Of a stretch of 64,000 bases of DNA, positions 11,899 through 23,100 are shown piece by piece (positions within the stretch are counted from its first letter, which is position 1; every line of letters starts with the position of its first letter). Origin of the DNA: Delphinapterus leucas (lineage: Eukaryota; Chordata; Mammalia; Artiodactyla; Monodontidae). The translations under genes were made by a program, and so were the position numbers. Where the stretch lies: assembly GCF_002288925.2 (NCBI RefSeq), contig NW_022098024.1, positions 1,060,063-1,124,062 of the forward strand. The letters are read 5' to 3'. Under the pieces are notes generated by a model. That model was not told the origin of the DNA, ran no database searches, and worked only from the letters and a program-made list of their open reading frames with translations.

Positions 11899-12155
11899 TT
11901 AGATACCATCTGAAATATAGATCACCCCAAGACAAAGCTAGGGTGATTCCCTTATCTTACAGCAAGGAGAACACCAAAAGAGATCTTGTGACTTACCAGT
12001 CCAATCCATCCTTAGCACAGGTAATTTAGTTATTCTAAACCATAAGAATGAGGGAAAACTGAGGAAATACCCTGCTCAGAGACTTCAGTGTTGATACGTT
12101 GTCCACAGGGTGAAATCGACGTTCCCTACTAGGGCATTCAAAAACTGCACCTTGA

Positions 12156-12370
12156 GGGCTTCCCTGGTGGCGCAGTGGTTGGGAGTCCGCCTGCCGATGC
12201 AGGGGACACGGGTGCGTGCCCCGGTCCGGGAAGATCCCACATGCCGCGGAGTGGCTGGGCCGGTGAGCCATGGCCGCTGAGCCTGCGCGTCCGGAGCCTG
12301 TGCTCTGCAATGGGAGAGGCCACAACAGTGAGAGGCCCGCGTACTGCCAAAAAAAAAAAAAAAAAAAAAA
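12156..12370 (+). mobile_element. CHR SINE, short type
   Basis: Sense copy with a long A tail (about 22 bases). The target duplication aaactgcaccttga is perfect at 12142-12155 and 12371-12384. The small body divergence, long tail and intact duplication make this one of the younger insertions here. Confidence 0.97.
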
Positions 12371-12384
12371 AAACTGCACCTTGA

Positions 12385-13179
12385 ACCCATCTGTCTTTTC
12401 GTGTCTGTTCAAAGTGCCCTCTGTAGCTCTTCTCATCTATGCCACTGTGCTTTTGGCCTCTACCTCCTCGATGCTCAGCAGCATTCCCAGGACCCAGGAT
12501 TCCATGGCTACAAGGACAGATCCTGCAAGTGTAACATTTTTAAAAACTTCTATTATTAAGATGGATTTCGAATACAGTTTATCTTATATTTGTAGCCATG
12601 TCTTGCAAATATCTAAACTAAATTTTAAATGAAGTAGAATTAGAATCAGAACCAGAAGGTAACTGCGTTCCTTTTTTCTTTGTCACTAAAATTCCACTGT
12701 TGTAAAGGATCAAGGAGGCTATTCCTTCTACCCTGGGATCTTTATTCATAGGGAAGTTAGCTCAGATTGTAAAGTGAGAATCTATAATATTTTTTCCTTC
12801 TTTGTCAGCTAATACACTCCTTGAAAAAGTTGATACATCTGAATTTTTCTCTGAGTTTTTATCTAGAGATAAACACTGTAATGGAAAGACAAAAAAAGAG
12901 TCTGGCAGGGATGCTTCAGGATTGATGTTGGCTTATAGGCAAAGTCCTTTCCTTCCTAATTAGTTAATTGTATTTTGGATTTTGTTTAAAAATATATTAT
13001 GCAGTAGAGCATGTTGTACAGTAATTAAAGGCATGTTAAAAATCTTGCATATAAATATGAAAACTTGATATATATTTATATATACATTTAAATAAGATCT
13101 ACTTGGGAGGGAAAATTTATTTGTAGAATAAAATCCTCTGCCACTAGCTTGAGGCTTTAGCATGGAAGAATAAGAAGAT
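12385..13179. other. Unassigned sequence
   Basis: AT-rich with TA-rich tracts at about 13068-13087. No recognisable element. Confidence 0.5.
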
Positions 13180-13290
13180 GATCAGTCTTTGGGTAATATG
13201 AATTTGAGTTCAAATTCTTTCTCTATCACCTATCTAGGGCAAGTATTTTAACCATCTACATCTATTCTTGTAAAGAATAGACTGTGTCCT
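13180..13290 (+). mobile_element. MIR SINE fragment
   Basis: Weak but ordered MIR head: 'gaatttgagttcaaattctt' (13200-13219), 'ctatcacctatctagggcaa', then 'gtattttaaccatct'. The remainder is not alignable. Confidence 0.55.
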
Positions 13291-13739
13291 TGGAGTGCTA
13301 GCTCTGGGGGAAGCCAGACTCTTCGGTTTCCCCTAGAGAGCTAAGTTGTAAAGAAGCCCAAGCTAGCCAGGTGGAGCGAGATGCCTGACCAGAATCCAGC
13401 TGTTCTTGCCATCCAGCCCAGATGCCAGATGTGAATGAAGAAACCATTCACAGATAATCATATCAGTTGTCATCAACTACAGCTACATGAAAAGCCTCAA
13501 ATAAAAACTGCCCAACTGAGGTCAGCCAGTCCCTGAACTGAGAAAAATAGTATATTTTAACATTTTGTTAAAGGACTGAAGATAAAGATATAAGAAATCC
13601 AGGAATATAATAAATGACAACTGCTCAAAATGATATGCACAAAATAAACATGAAATGCAAATTTCTGTTTAGATGGTACGTAAGGTAAGAAACGATGAAA
13701 ACAAAAAAGAATAAAAATCTTTTTCAAAACAATACTCTA
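13291..13739. other. Unassigned sequence
   Basis: Nothing recognised on either strand. Confidence 0.45.
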
Positions 13740-13985
13740 TCATTAATATTAGATCTTTAGCAAAGTGACAAAGTCTTTTTTCAGTTCCAAACTCAGTTCC
13801 TGGATTGATAATCAGAGGTTAACTACTCTATGCTTTTTTTTCATTCTTAAAGTGGAAACAATAATAGTACCTACCTCAGAGAATTAACATGAATGTGTGA
13901 ATACTAGATGAGTTAATGCAGAACAATGTCCAGTATGTAGTAAATGCTACGTAAGTGTTTCATAGTATTAGTATTAGTACTGCTG
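13740..13985 (+). mobile_element. MIR SINE
   Basis: MIR core and tail are clear: 'aacaataatagtacctacct' (13857-13876), 'agatgagttaatgcagaaca' and 'atgtccagtatgtagtaaat'. The 5' head is weaker. Confidence 0.82.
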
Positions 13986-14055
13986 ATAATCTCTTTAGGC
14001 AATTCACAGTCATTTACCAGCCCAGAAACTCCAGATAAACAACACTATTGCTTTT

Positions 14056-14465
14056 GTTTTTGTTTTTTTAAATGTGTTCTCCATTTATTTTATTTCCCTT
14101 TACTTCGCCAGGATGTTGCTCCTCCTCTTTATTTATTTACTTTTTAAATTTGTTTGTTTATTTTTGGCTGCGTTGGGTCTTTGTTGCTGCGCGCGGGCTT
14201 TCTCTAGTTGCTGTGCGCGGGGGGCTACTCTTCGTTGCGGTGCGCAGGCTTCTCATTGCCATGGCTTCTCTTGTTGTGGAGCACGGGCTCTAGGCGCACG
14301 GGCTTCAGTAGTTGTGGCACACAGGCTCTAGAGCGCAGGCTCAGTAGTTGTGGTGCACGGGCCCAGTTGCTCCGCGGCATGTGGGATCTTCCCGGACCAG
14401 GGCTCGAACCCGTGTCCCCTGCATTGGCAGGTGGATTCTTAACCACTGCGCCACCAGGGAAGCCC
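14056..14465 (-). mobile_element. Long CHR SINE with probable 3' transduced segment
   Basis: Antisense long-form CHR SINE (CHRL-like). The head is at 14465 and the body runs to about 14170. It ends in an A-rich tail (14128-14169 on the opposite strand). A further segment of about 70 bp (14056-14127) continues beyond that tail and ends in a second A-rich tail. The target duplication aacactattg (c/t)tttt at 14041-14055 and 14466-14480 encloses all of it, so the extra segment came in with the SINE. See findings. Confidence 0.88.
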
Positions 14466-14584
14466 AACACTATTGTTTTTAGCATAAGTATCCCAAATGT
14501 TGCATGGAATATACTTGTCTGAAATTTAGATGTAACTGAGAGTCCTGCATTATTATTTGATACATCTAGCAATCCTAGATTTAA

Positions 14585-14685
14585 CTAGACTCAGCTTCCT
14601 CATCTGTAAATGGGGAAATCACACTGACTTCACGGAGTTGTTTGGTATGTAAAGGGCACGGTACAAAATAGCTACACGTCTTTAG
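14585..14685 (+). mobile_element. MIR SINE fragment
   Basis: MIR core 'cagcttcctcatctgtaaat' (14592-14611), then 'ggggaaatcacactgactt' and 'ttgtttggtatgtaaagggc'. Confidence 0.75.
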
Positions 14686-14689
14686 GTCT

Positions 14690-15005
14690 TTGCTTAAATG
14701 TTACCTTCTTCTTGAGGTTGCCCTTGGCTAACTTATCTGATATTTTAGCAATCCTCCCTTGACCTTATATCTTCCTTTTCTACTTTGTTTGTTGTTTCTC
14801 CTAGTCCTTTCACTATGTAACATGCTATATATTTGCACCTTTATCTGTATATTGTCTGTTTACCCCATTAGAACATAGCTCCATGAGGAGTGACACTGTT
14901 GTCTGCTTTGTTCACTGTTGCATCCTCAGTGCTCAGAAAGTGCCTGGCATATAGTAAGCATTCAGTAAATAATTGCTGCTTAAATGAACGAATGAACCAG
15001 TCAAT
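14690..15005 (+). mobile_element. L2 LINE 3' end
   Basis: Classic L2 3' UTR. Blocks include 'ggtctttgcttaaatgttac' (14684-14703), 'attgtctgtttaccccatta', 'gcatcctcagtgctcagaaa' and 'gcctggcatatagtaagcat' (14942-14961). The terminal gaatgaa-like repeats follow. Confidence 0.9.
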
Positions 15006-15374
15006 GAATCGATGTTCATTTTGTTGCTATAACCTTTCTATACCACACAGCAGAGAACATAAACATATGCTCAATGAACGTATTGGCTCTGTGGGCCACT
15101 GAAGGTCTGTGGGCAGGAAAGCAAAGGGCTAATAGACATACTATAGGTAGATCCCTCTGATAGCCCAGACACAGTAGCTTGGGGGAAGGAGCTGACAGCA
15201 GCCAGAGTGACAGGTAAGGGAGGTGAAGGGATATGGGTGTAACATAGGAAATATAGAAGAACTGAAATGACCATGGGCAAAACTAGCTACAGTTGTAGAC
15301 ACGATCCATCAATTATATGGCTACCCTTTTCTCAATAGTGAAGTGTTCTCTAAAGGCATGATTAAAATACCTAA
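15006..15374. other. Unassigned sequence
   Basis: No element recognised. Confidence 0.45.
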
Positions 15375-15500
15375 ACCATTTTTCAGTTAAAGAAACTGAG
15401 CATTTTAAGAATGAAGTAAGATATTTGACCGAGTTCACCACCTAAACAGGCTCCAAGTCCACCCTACTTTCTACTACAGCCCAGCTGCTTAAGCCCCACA
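15375..15500 (-). mobile_element. MIR-like fragment
   Basis: Diverged antisense MIR-like text: 'ttcagttaaagaaactgagc' and the loss-of-heterogeneity region after it. It includes the 38-bp segment (15421-15458) that recurs at 16552-16589. Confidence 0.5.
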
Positions 15501-15549
15501 AGGAGCACCAAAACGAATTTTTCTCTAGCCTTGGGGAGATTCACAAGCC

Positions 15550-15645
15550 TACATTTTATTGAGTCCTTATCCATAAAATGGGATAATGCCACAGTGTGCC
15601 TCCTAGGAGCTGTTAGAGAGATTTATTGGTCAGGTTTGCTAAATA
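15550..15645 (+). mobile_element. MIR SINE fragment
   Basis: MIR core: 'tccttatccataaaatggga' (15564-15583) followed by 'taatgccacag' and 'ctgttagagagattta'. Confidence 0.6.
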
Positions 15646-16551
15646 CGATGCTGCTTTGTCCCACGCCGTCATTTTCCCTAGCCTAACACCTGAAATCCTC
15701 CGGTTTCGCTAGTTTATTTTATGCTTGTTTGACCAATGAGCAGTGAGCTCCATCCTCTCTCCCTGTTTCCTGGCAAAAGCATGTCTGAGAAACTCAGAAT
15801 TATTTAAACCTAAAACTTAGCTTTTCTGCATCCCTCAATGCCATGAATCATTGCTGTGTATACGTGATTATATATATTTATATATCCAACATACAGTAAT
15901 TTCTTTGGGCTCTCAATTTGATTTATAATCTTCAGACAGTTTTATAAATGTCTTTGTCACTTTTCTGGAATGGATAGCCTCCTTGGGACTATTCTTTGTC
16001 GCTGAGATTTCCCACTGACTCAGGCCTCCCTTGTTTGTAAGTAGGCCCGACCATCTTAATGTTCAATATTTAATCAGAAAAAAAATTCCTTTTAGATGTA
16101 GGGCTACTACAAAATGTGCTCTCCATAATTGAATAAAGAGGCAGAAAGAGAAGAGGGGGCTGTGACTGCTTGGTCACACAGTGGAAAACAAGGCCACATC
16201 TTTGTACCTGTGAATAATACTGCTAAATAAGAGAGGATTTTCACTTCAGGTCCATTTGCCAGGATTATTTTCTCTTTCTCTCTTTTTACTTTTAATTTTT
16301 TTTCTCTTTCTTTCAATACACAGAAATTCAGCCTCATCTTTAGAGTGGGAAAAAATGGTATGTCTGCCTCTCAGTATGGGTACTTTTATTCATAGGAAAC
16401 AAATGTCAGGGAACTTATCCCTTTACACGTCTTAATCCATTGAGTAAATCCATTACTAGTGCACTGTATAGCATAGATCTTATTGTAAGGAAGGGAATGT
16501 ATTTACCCTGAATGAACTGTATTTGCATCAGATGAGCAATGTTAGTAGCTG
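15646..16551. other. Unassigned sequence
   Basis: Contains a short pyrimidine-rich patch at about 16268-16315. No gene or repeat family recognised. Confidence 0.45.
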
Positions 16552-16621
16552 ATATTCGACCAAGTTCACAACCTAAACAGGCTCCAAGTTTATACAGTGT
16601 TATGATGTTTATACAGTGTTA
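16552..16621. repeat. Local duplicated segments
   Basis: The segment 16552-16589 matches 15421-15458 at 35 of 38 positions. It is followed by the 15-mer gtttatacagtgtta, present twice (16588-16602 and 16607-16621). These look like small local duplications, not a known repeat family. Confidence 0.75.
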
Positions 16622-16850
16622 ACTGTATGTCAGATGATGTTTAAGTACTTTCACTCATTAAATGATTCAATCTTCTGGACAACCCTATTAGGTAGAAACT
16701 TATCACTATTTCCATTTTACAGATGCAAAAACAGTGGCACAGAGCAGTGAAGAAACTTGTTCAAAGGTGCACATCTAGTAAGAGGTTAGAGCTGGGGTTT
16801 GAACTCAGGCAATCTGTCTCCCATTCGCTGTGCTGTATTATTCATGACAT
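16605..16850 (-). mobile_element. MIR SINE
   Basis: Near full-length antisense MIR. It reads 'actgtatgtcagatgatgtt', 'caaccctattaggtagaaac' (16680-16699), 'ccattttacagatgcaaaaa' and 'gctggggtttgaactcaggc' (16791-16810). Confidence 0.88.
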
Positions 16851-17049
16851 AAAAGGATACTAGCAGCCCAAAGGCCAGCCTAAAAGATGTCAGGATGCCT
16901 TTTAGGAGACCTTAACCCCAGTGGCCATCACCAGGTGAAATTAGGAGTTTTGGGGCAGCAGCTCATTGGCGTGATTCCTCCTAGGTTTCTAAGGGAAATA
17001 AACTACAAATGAAATTTAAGTCAATCTATGTGATTTGAGTTTATTCGTT

Positions 17050-17275
17050 TTTTATGATAAAGCAGTGGAAATAATTTTGCTAAATCACTACTCTAGGTCA
17101 GACACTCCACTAAGTAACTTCATAAGACTGTTGAATAGAATTGTCATAAAGACTTCAAAGTAACATACATAAAATTTAATTAACTTTCCCAAAGTCACAC
17201 ACCAAATAAACGACAGAATTGGGACTCAAAACCATGTCTTTCTGGCCCCAAGCCCGTGTTACTTACAATATGTGA
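17050..17275 (-). mobile_element. MIR SINE
   Basis: Diverged antisense MIR: 'ctctaggtcagacactccac' (17092-17111), 'aactttcccaaagtcacaca' (17182-17201) and 'gaattgggactcaaaaccat'. Confidence 0.8.
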
Positions 17276-19334
17276 TGCTCTTGGTAGACAACTACAAAGA
17301 GCTACATACGTGTGCATAAGTATATATTTATGTAATGAAAACTAAAACACAGGGTAACACGTAAAAGAATGTATAATACGGAAGTTTATGTGACTCAGAT
17401 ACGGACAGTCTCCGGGTCTGTTTCTCTAACCTACACCATAACTGCACACCAAATATTTTTCCTCTTTCAACATTCTTTTTCATAGCTGCTTCAGCTTTGA
17501 AGCTACAGGACAGTTACAACATGAAGGCTGGCCATTTTGTCTGCCGTCTCGTCCCACATATTCCATGTACAAAAATATTTGTTTTCTAATTACTTTAATT
17601 AGGACCTCTGCATTGCTTGGCTCTATTATGTCATGAATCCTGTTTATATTATGATTACTTTGGAAGAGAATTAAAATGGAGAGTCACAAAATATAATCAT
17701 TCCAATATCCCTGCTGGGGCACTCTCTATCTATCCAAAGTGGGGCATCTCTCAAAATGACGCTGGTGGATTTTGCATTTTCTCTGTTAAGTTTTCTTAAA
17801 TTCATGGCAATTTCTCAGCCATGATAATCAATGATTGGTGTATGTCTGCTTGAAATTATCTCTTGTTTGTTGGTTTGCATTTTCATCTAAAACCTCCTTT
17901 AAAATGGCTGTACCTCTTTTTTTTACTACATATTTAAGAGAACATCACATAAGAATATTTTAATGCATTATATAGTGATTTTTTTCCATCTCCTGAGAGT
18001 ATCTTTCTTTAAATATCCATGCTGTGTTTTTTTCCCTCCCTCTGGGGTATAATATGTGTCAGGATTAGGCTAGAGATACTTGGGCTCACCATCTTCAGAA
18101 ACTTTATTATTGCTAGTCCATTTTCCTGAGAATATATTACACTAAAAGGACAATGGAGTTTCACAAATGCACTTTACTATATCAAAGGAAAGCATATTTG
18201 AAAATAAAATCCTGAATGCCAGCATTGATATCTGAAACTTCAGAGACGTCTTTGCAAGCCTAAAATAGTGATGGCAACATTTTTATCTCATGTGCCTACT
18301 TTGATCTATTGGTAATACTCTATTGAAACACAATATTGAAAGTAATTTCCATGGCCATGTCTGGGCTCAGTGGGAGTTCCAGCATCAATTAGTGATGTCT
18401 GTCAAGATGAGGGAACTGGGGAACAGTGGCACCTAGGCCAGATAGTTACCCTACTCAGGCCTAAAGCTTTCTACACAGTGACTTTCTGTCAATGTATTCC
18501 TAAGGATGACCTGGATAATCTTATACCGTCATAACCTTTATCCATGTTCAACAAGAGCTTTATTATTTGAGATTTCTTACTAATGTACAGCCTGCATATA
18601 TTTGGTATAATTTAGAGCTATTTCCTCTTGTTCAGCCCTATTCAGAAGTAGATTTGCCATATAATAACTCTTCTTATATGTGAAGGCTGTTATTAAAGAA
18701 TGGCCCTGGGGATTGTCCAGAGAGGGATGGAGACTGCAAATTAGGACAGCTGCATTTGGGATGTGCATTGTGTTATATCTCCAGGCTGAGAAACTGGTCT
18801 GTTTTCAGGGAAGACAGATATTCCTGTTTCATCACAGCAGGAATGAGAGGAGCTTTCTGGATAGAATAGAGAAATACAATAACACTGACTTGCGCAATGC
18901 AGACTCATAATGGAAAACAAATTTGACCCATTTTACTACAGAGAACCCACTCCCCTCAATGCTTCTGTGGTCCCATTAGCTGTCTTTGGGCTCACAGAAA
19001 TTAACTACACCGTATTGCCGGAGTATTCCTGACCCTCTTTCTCATCAAGGCCTGTTCAGAGTGGTGAGAGTTGACAAAAAGCTGATCATCAGTTGGGTCC
19101 AGATTATGTAGATAAACAGTGAGATACGAAAAAGAACACTCAAGGAGTTTGCCAGAAGATAATTGATGTGCTATGTTAGCCAGATGAAATAAAATATAAT
19201 ACAAGGAGTAGAGAAGAGCTTGATTTTTATCCAGTTGAATAGTCTTTAAATCATATGCAAGGTGGAGGGGGTGGTGTCTAGAAAAACATGGTCTTTGAAT
19301 CTGTATGATAGATGTTTAGCTTAAAATGGAAGAG
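17276..19334. other. Unassigned sequence, 2.1 kb
   Basis: No recognisable repeat or gene. The 60-76 codon frames here (17617-17799, 18680-18910) lack a domain, paralogue-like text or splice context that I can identify. This is one of the better places to look for conserved non-coding sequence. Confidence 0.45.
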
Positions 19335-19400
19335 AACTTAGATTTATTAATTGCCTGCCTCATGCTAGGCACTGTTGCATATTTTCTCTACATTACTATT
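19335..19400 (-). mobile_element. MIR SINE fragment
   Basis: Short antisense MIR tail: 'tgcctcatgctaggcactgt' (19356-19375) and the following 'tgcatattttctctacatta'. Confidence 0.55.
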
Positions 19401-19915
19401 GGGGCCGAAGGGCCTGATAAACTGTACCCCCTCTCTTCTCCACTTAAGTTCAGAAGCAGTTGAGAGGCAGACACAAGGGATTGACAGATGGAGATGAAAA
19501 TATCAGCTTTATGACTTTTGAAGCTGTTGGAGAATGAGATGCAGATGCAGCCACGTGTACCTGCAAACACAGCCCAACTTATTCCAAATTGCAGGTCCAT
19601 CCCACGGAGGAAAGAAATGAGACTGCAGAATATTCCGAGAGGAGACAGAGGAAGGAGCCAGTCTTCAAGCACAGCTGAATCTTATCATACTTCACGATCA
19701 GAAGAACTGTCTTCAGGTGGGGAAGATAAGTGAAGAAATGAGTGGCATTACCCTATTGGAAATCCCTCCCCACAGGCCTGTGAAGAGTCGGGAGAAAAGC
19801 ACCCCCGCTAACAAAAGTTTATAAGATGTCAAATTTTTGCCTGTTAGAGGCAAAAATTTCTATTTTCCAAGAGCCACACTTCCAGACATGGGAGAGAAAG
19901 TCGTTAGAATATTTC
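19401..19915. other. Unassigned sequence
   Basis: Overlapping open frames on both strands (19388-19733) show no recognisable protein features. Nothing else seen. Confidence 0.45.
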
Positions 19916-19926
19916 CGGCTCTTCTT

Positions 19927-20118
19927 TGTTTTTTTTTTTGCAGTACGCCGGCCTCTCACCGCTGCGGCCCCTCCTCCCACCGCGGAGCACAGGCTCCGGA
20001 TGCGCAGGCCCAGCGGCCATGGCTCACGGGCCCAGCCGCTCCGCGGCATGTGGGATCCTCCCGGACCGCCTGCATGGGCACGCGGACTCTCAACCACTGC
20101 GCCACCAGGGAAGCTCCG
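19927..20118 (-). mobile_element. CHR SINE with internal deletion removing the B box
   Basis: Antisense copy with an 11-bp target duplication cggctcttctt at 19916-19926 and 20119-20129. Compared with the other copies it lacks about 18 bases that carry the B-box region (between 'cccggaccg' and 'cctgcat', about 20060-20070). It would be unable to drive Pol III transcription. Confidence 0.95.
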
Positions 20119-20129
20119 CGGCTCTTCTT

Positions 20130-23100
20130 ACACTCCCTCCTACTCCCCGGTTCTTCCCCAAAGGAGGACAGGTGACGGATCTGACTGGTGAATTTAAGAG
20201 CAAGAACAGAGAAGCTTGGCTTAACCTCCTCTGGCTTTTTCATCTGGATCTGCTGGCCTTCAGAGGTGTTCATCTTGACAACAAACTTACTTGAGTATGT
20301 GTGTTCTGCCCTTTGGGGGAGTCCTGAGGCTGTCCCTTTATGCTGAGGACTTGGTAGGTTGTGCTTAACAATTCAGAGGTGAACTTTAGAGGGCCCATTG
20401 TGACTGCAGATCTAAGCACATCTCCATTCAGCTTTATCCCTAATGAAGCTGGCATTGTTAGCATTTTAGGATCACTCTAACTAGAGTTCTTAACTCTGAA
20501 TCACTTCTAACTCTGGAGGAGAAAGAAAGCATTATTTATCGGTTCCCTGAACCTACCAACATCTTGGGCCTTAGTCTGCAGCTTTAAAAGTCTGCTGACG
20601 TTTGGAAAGCAAGATGGCGCAGGTTTGAAGGCTGCTGATCATAACCTAACGGAGAATGGTGACTTCAGCCTTAGGATTTGGGCATGGATGACACAAGACC
20701 ACCCGCTTTGACAGGTAAGAGCTGCTAATTGTGTCCAGTTTTTATAGGTGCAGAGCTAATGTTTAATAGGAAACCAGGTTTCTTGGGCCTTACTGAGAAG
20801 CAACAGGCATTGGAGACTAAGCTGTTGCAGGTGATACTGGTTGACTTGAGCAGAAACAGATTTTACCTGAGTAAACGAAACTGTTGGAATGAAAAGTAAG
20901 ACTTTTATTACTAGTCAAAAATTATTTCAAACTAGTAGAATTTTAGTGTCTAGGCCTCTTGGTTTGGACTCTTGGCATGGGAAAATTGAACAGTATTTTG
21001 CCGCTTTTATTTGGTGATTCACCTGTGTCTGCAACATGTGATATGACACTACAAAGGCAGCTGGCTTCCACAAAACACCAATGTGGCTCCTGCCGGCATA
21101 GAAGGCAAAACAAAATCTAACGTCCAAGCTCTGTTCCTTTCTATGTTATTTTGAACAGCGTTTAGAGCCTACGGAAAGAACTGGACTGGGGCAAATCTCT
21201 TTGACTCATGGGCTTTTTCAGGGCTAAGGGTTTGAACCCTCACCAAATGGTCTCACATTGGCTCCAGAGAGGTTAATTACATAGTTTTTGAATACAGTTG
21301 AAAATATCAGAGTCCTTGACTGTGCTTTTATTTATTAGAAGGTGGAAATTTTTATAAAGAGTAATGAGAGCCCTTATTTTACACAGGCTATTGGCTTTTT
21401 TTGAACTTAGAAGAGCAACTTCCTGTATCTTTATTGCCAAGCCAATGGCTAATAAGCCAATAAAGGTCAGAAAGTCATGTAGTTAGAACACTCTCTCAAA
21501 GAATCAGTTTTGCTCAGGAAGTCAAGGTGGAACTGGATTGCTTAGAAAAAAATAATCTAAATTTTACCCTAAGTACCAGAATCAAAGCAATGAGGCAATA
21601 AAAGAAAAATGAAAAGACACATGGCACGATTATTTCATTGAGAAAGATTGACAAGTAGATTAGATAGATATATACAGGAAATTAGATATTGGTATCCAGG
21701 CTAGATACATTTGAAAGGGAAAAGAGATGCACCAGGGTGAACTGCATTTAACAGGGGGACCTGGAAAGGGTTAGACATTTTAACTGTCCTTAGATGGAAA
21801 GGATATCTAAGATTAAAATAAGTCAAGCAGCAAAAAAAGATTATCTCAGTGAGAGACTGAAATTGTACCCCCAAGAGTCCTAGAGAAACCATTCAGTGGT
21901 ACCTCTTAGAGGCTAAAAAACAACTGGAAACATTCCTTGTAGATGATCTTAAGCTTTATGAGATGACCATCACGTTGACACAGCTACCATAGGAAAAGGT
22001 AAAGATATTCTCTGTGCCCTGAGGGAATAAGTTTAAGAAATTTATGAAGTTAGGACTCCTGGAAATGAAGAAGGATGAAACATACTAAAGGGGAGCCAGG
22101 TCAGACAAGAATAGACCAAGCTGAGGTCTGGGTTATTCAGCAGGGAGAATAAGTTCCTGTCTGAGTTTTTCTACTTCAGAAAGTTGAGTCTGGACCATAT
22201 TTGCTTACACAGTGAATTCTTTTGGCAGACCCCAAATTATCAATATCCTATCTCTTCAAAATAGAGGATGAAACAGGACAAAATCTAGTGAAATAAGCTC
22301 TTAAGAAATAAAAATAAAATGGGGGCCAGCACCATAAAAGCCAAAGAGAACAAAAGTCCTCATATCTAGCCCTACCTGTGGGAGAGAAGGAAAGGGACAG
22401 GATGATATGTGAGAATCTCAACAGAAGTTTCCCCAAACTGATAGAGGATTGAAAAAAGAGAGCATTAGAAATATATCCATATTCTACTACTGTGAACAAA
22501 AATGTTGAAAATATTTTAGCAGCCATTGAAGTAACATAAACTATTCAAGTCCATAAAATTTAAAAGTTGGGGAAGAAGAAGGTATCAGAAAAGAAAACAT
22601 AGCAAAGGTATTCATTCTCGTGATACAACCAGGAGTTTAATATCAGAAGCATTACAGAATCTGTTGAGGGTGATCATTCAGCAAAACCTAAATCAAGAAT
22701 GAAGTGGAAACCTTTCCTATGAGGGAGGTTTTTATAGGCTCAGGTGGTGCTGTGGCAGGAAATAGCAGCAGTAGTCACTTTAGCACCAGACTAAAATCAC
22801 CCACTTAAAAGTGATAGCAGAGACCATGATCCTGTTGGGTACTAGAGTGGCAGAAACTTAAGGCTCACAGGTGAAAGGGATATTAAAGAGTTTTGGATAT
22901 CCTGGATAAAAAAGAAAGGCAACTCCAAGAAGATCAAGCAGCTGTGAATGCCACCATTACAAGTCTTTAACATGTGTAAGGAGAAAATGGACAGAGTATA
23001 AAAGTTGAGTGCAGTTTTGTGTGTGGTTTTCCCCTTAAAAGACCACATGTAGAACCACCGTGAATCTCTTGAATAGAAGTCTCTGCAAAGTAAGTTTAAA

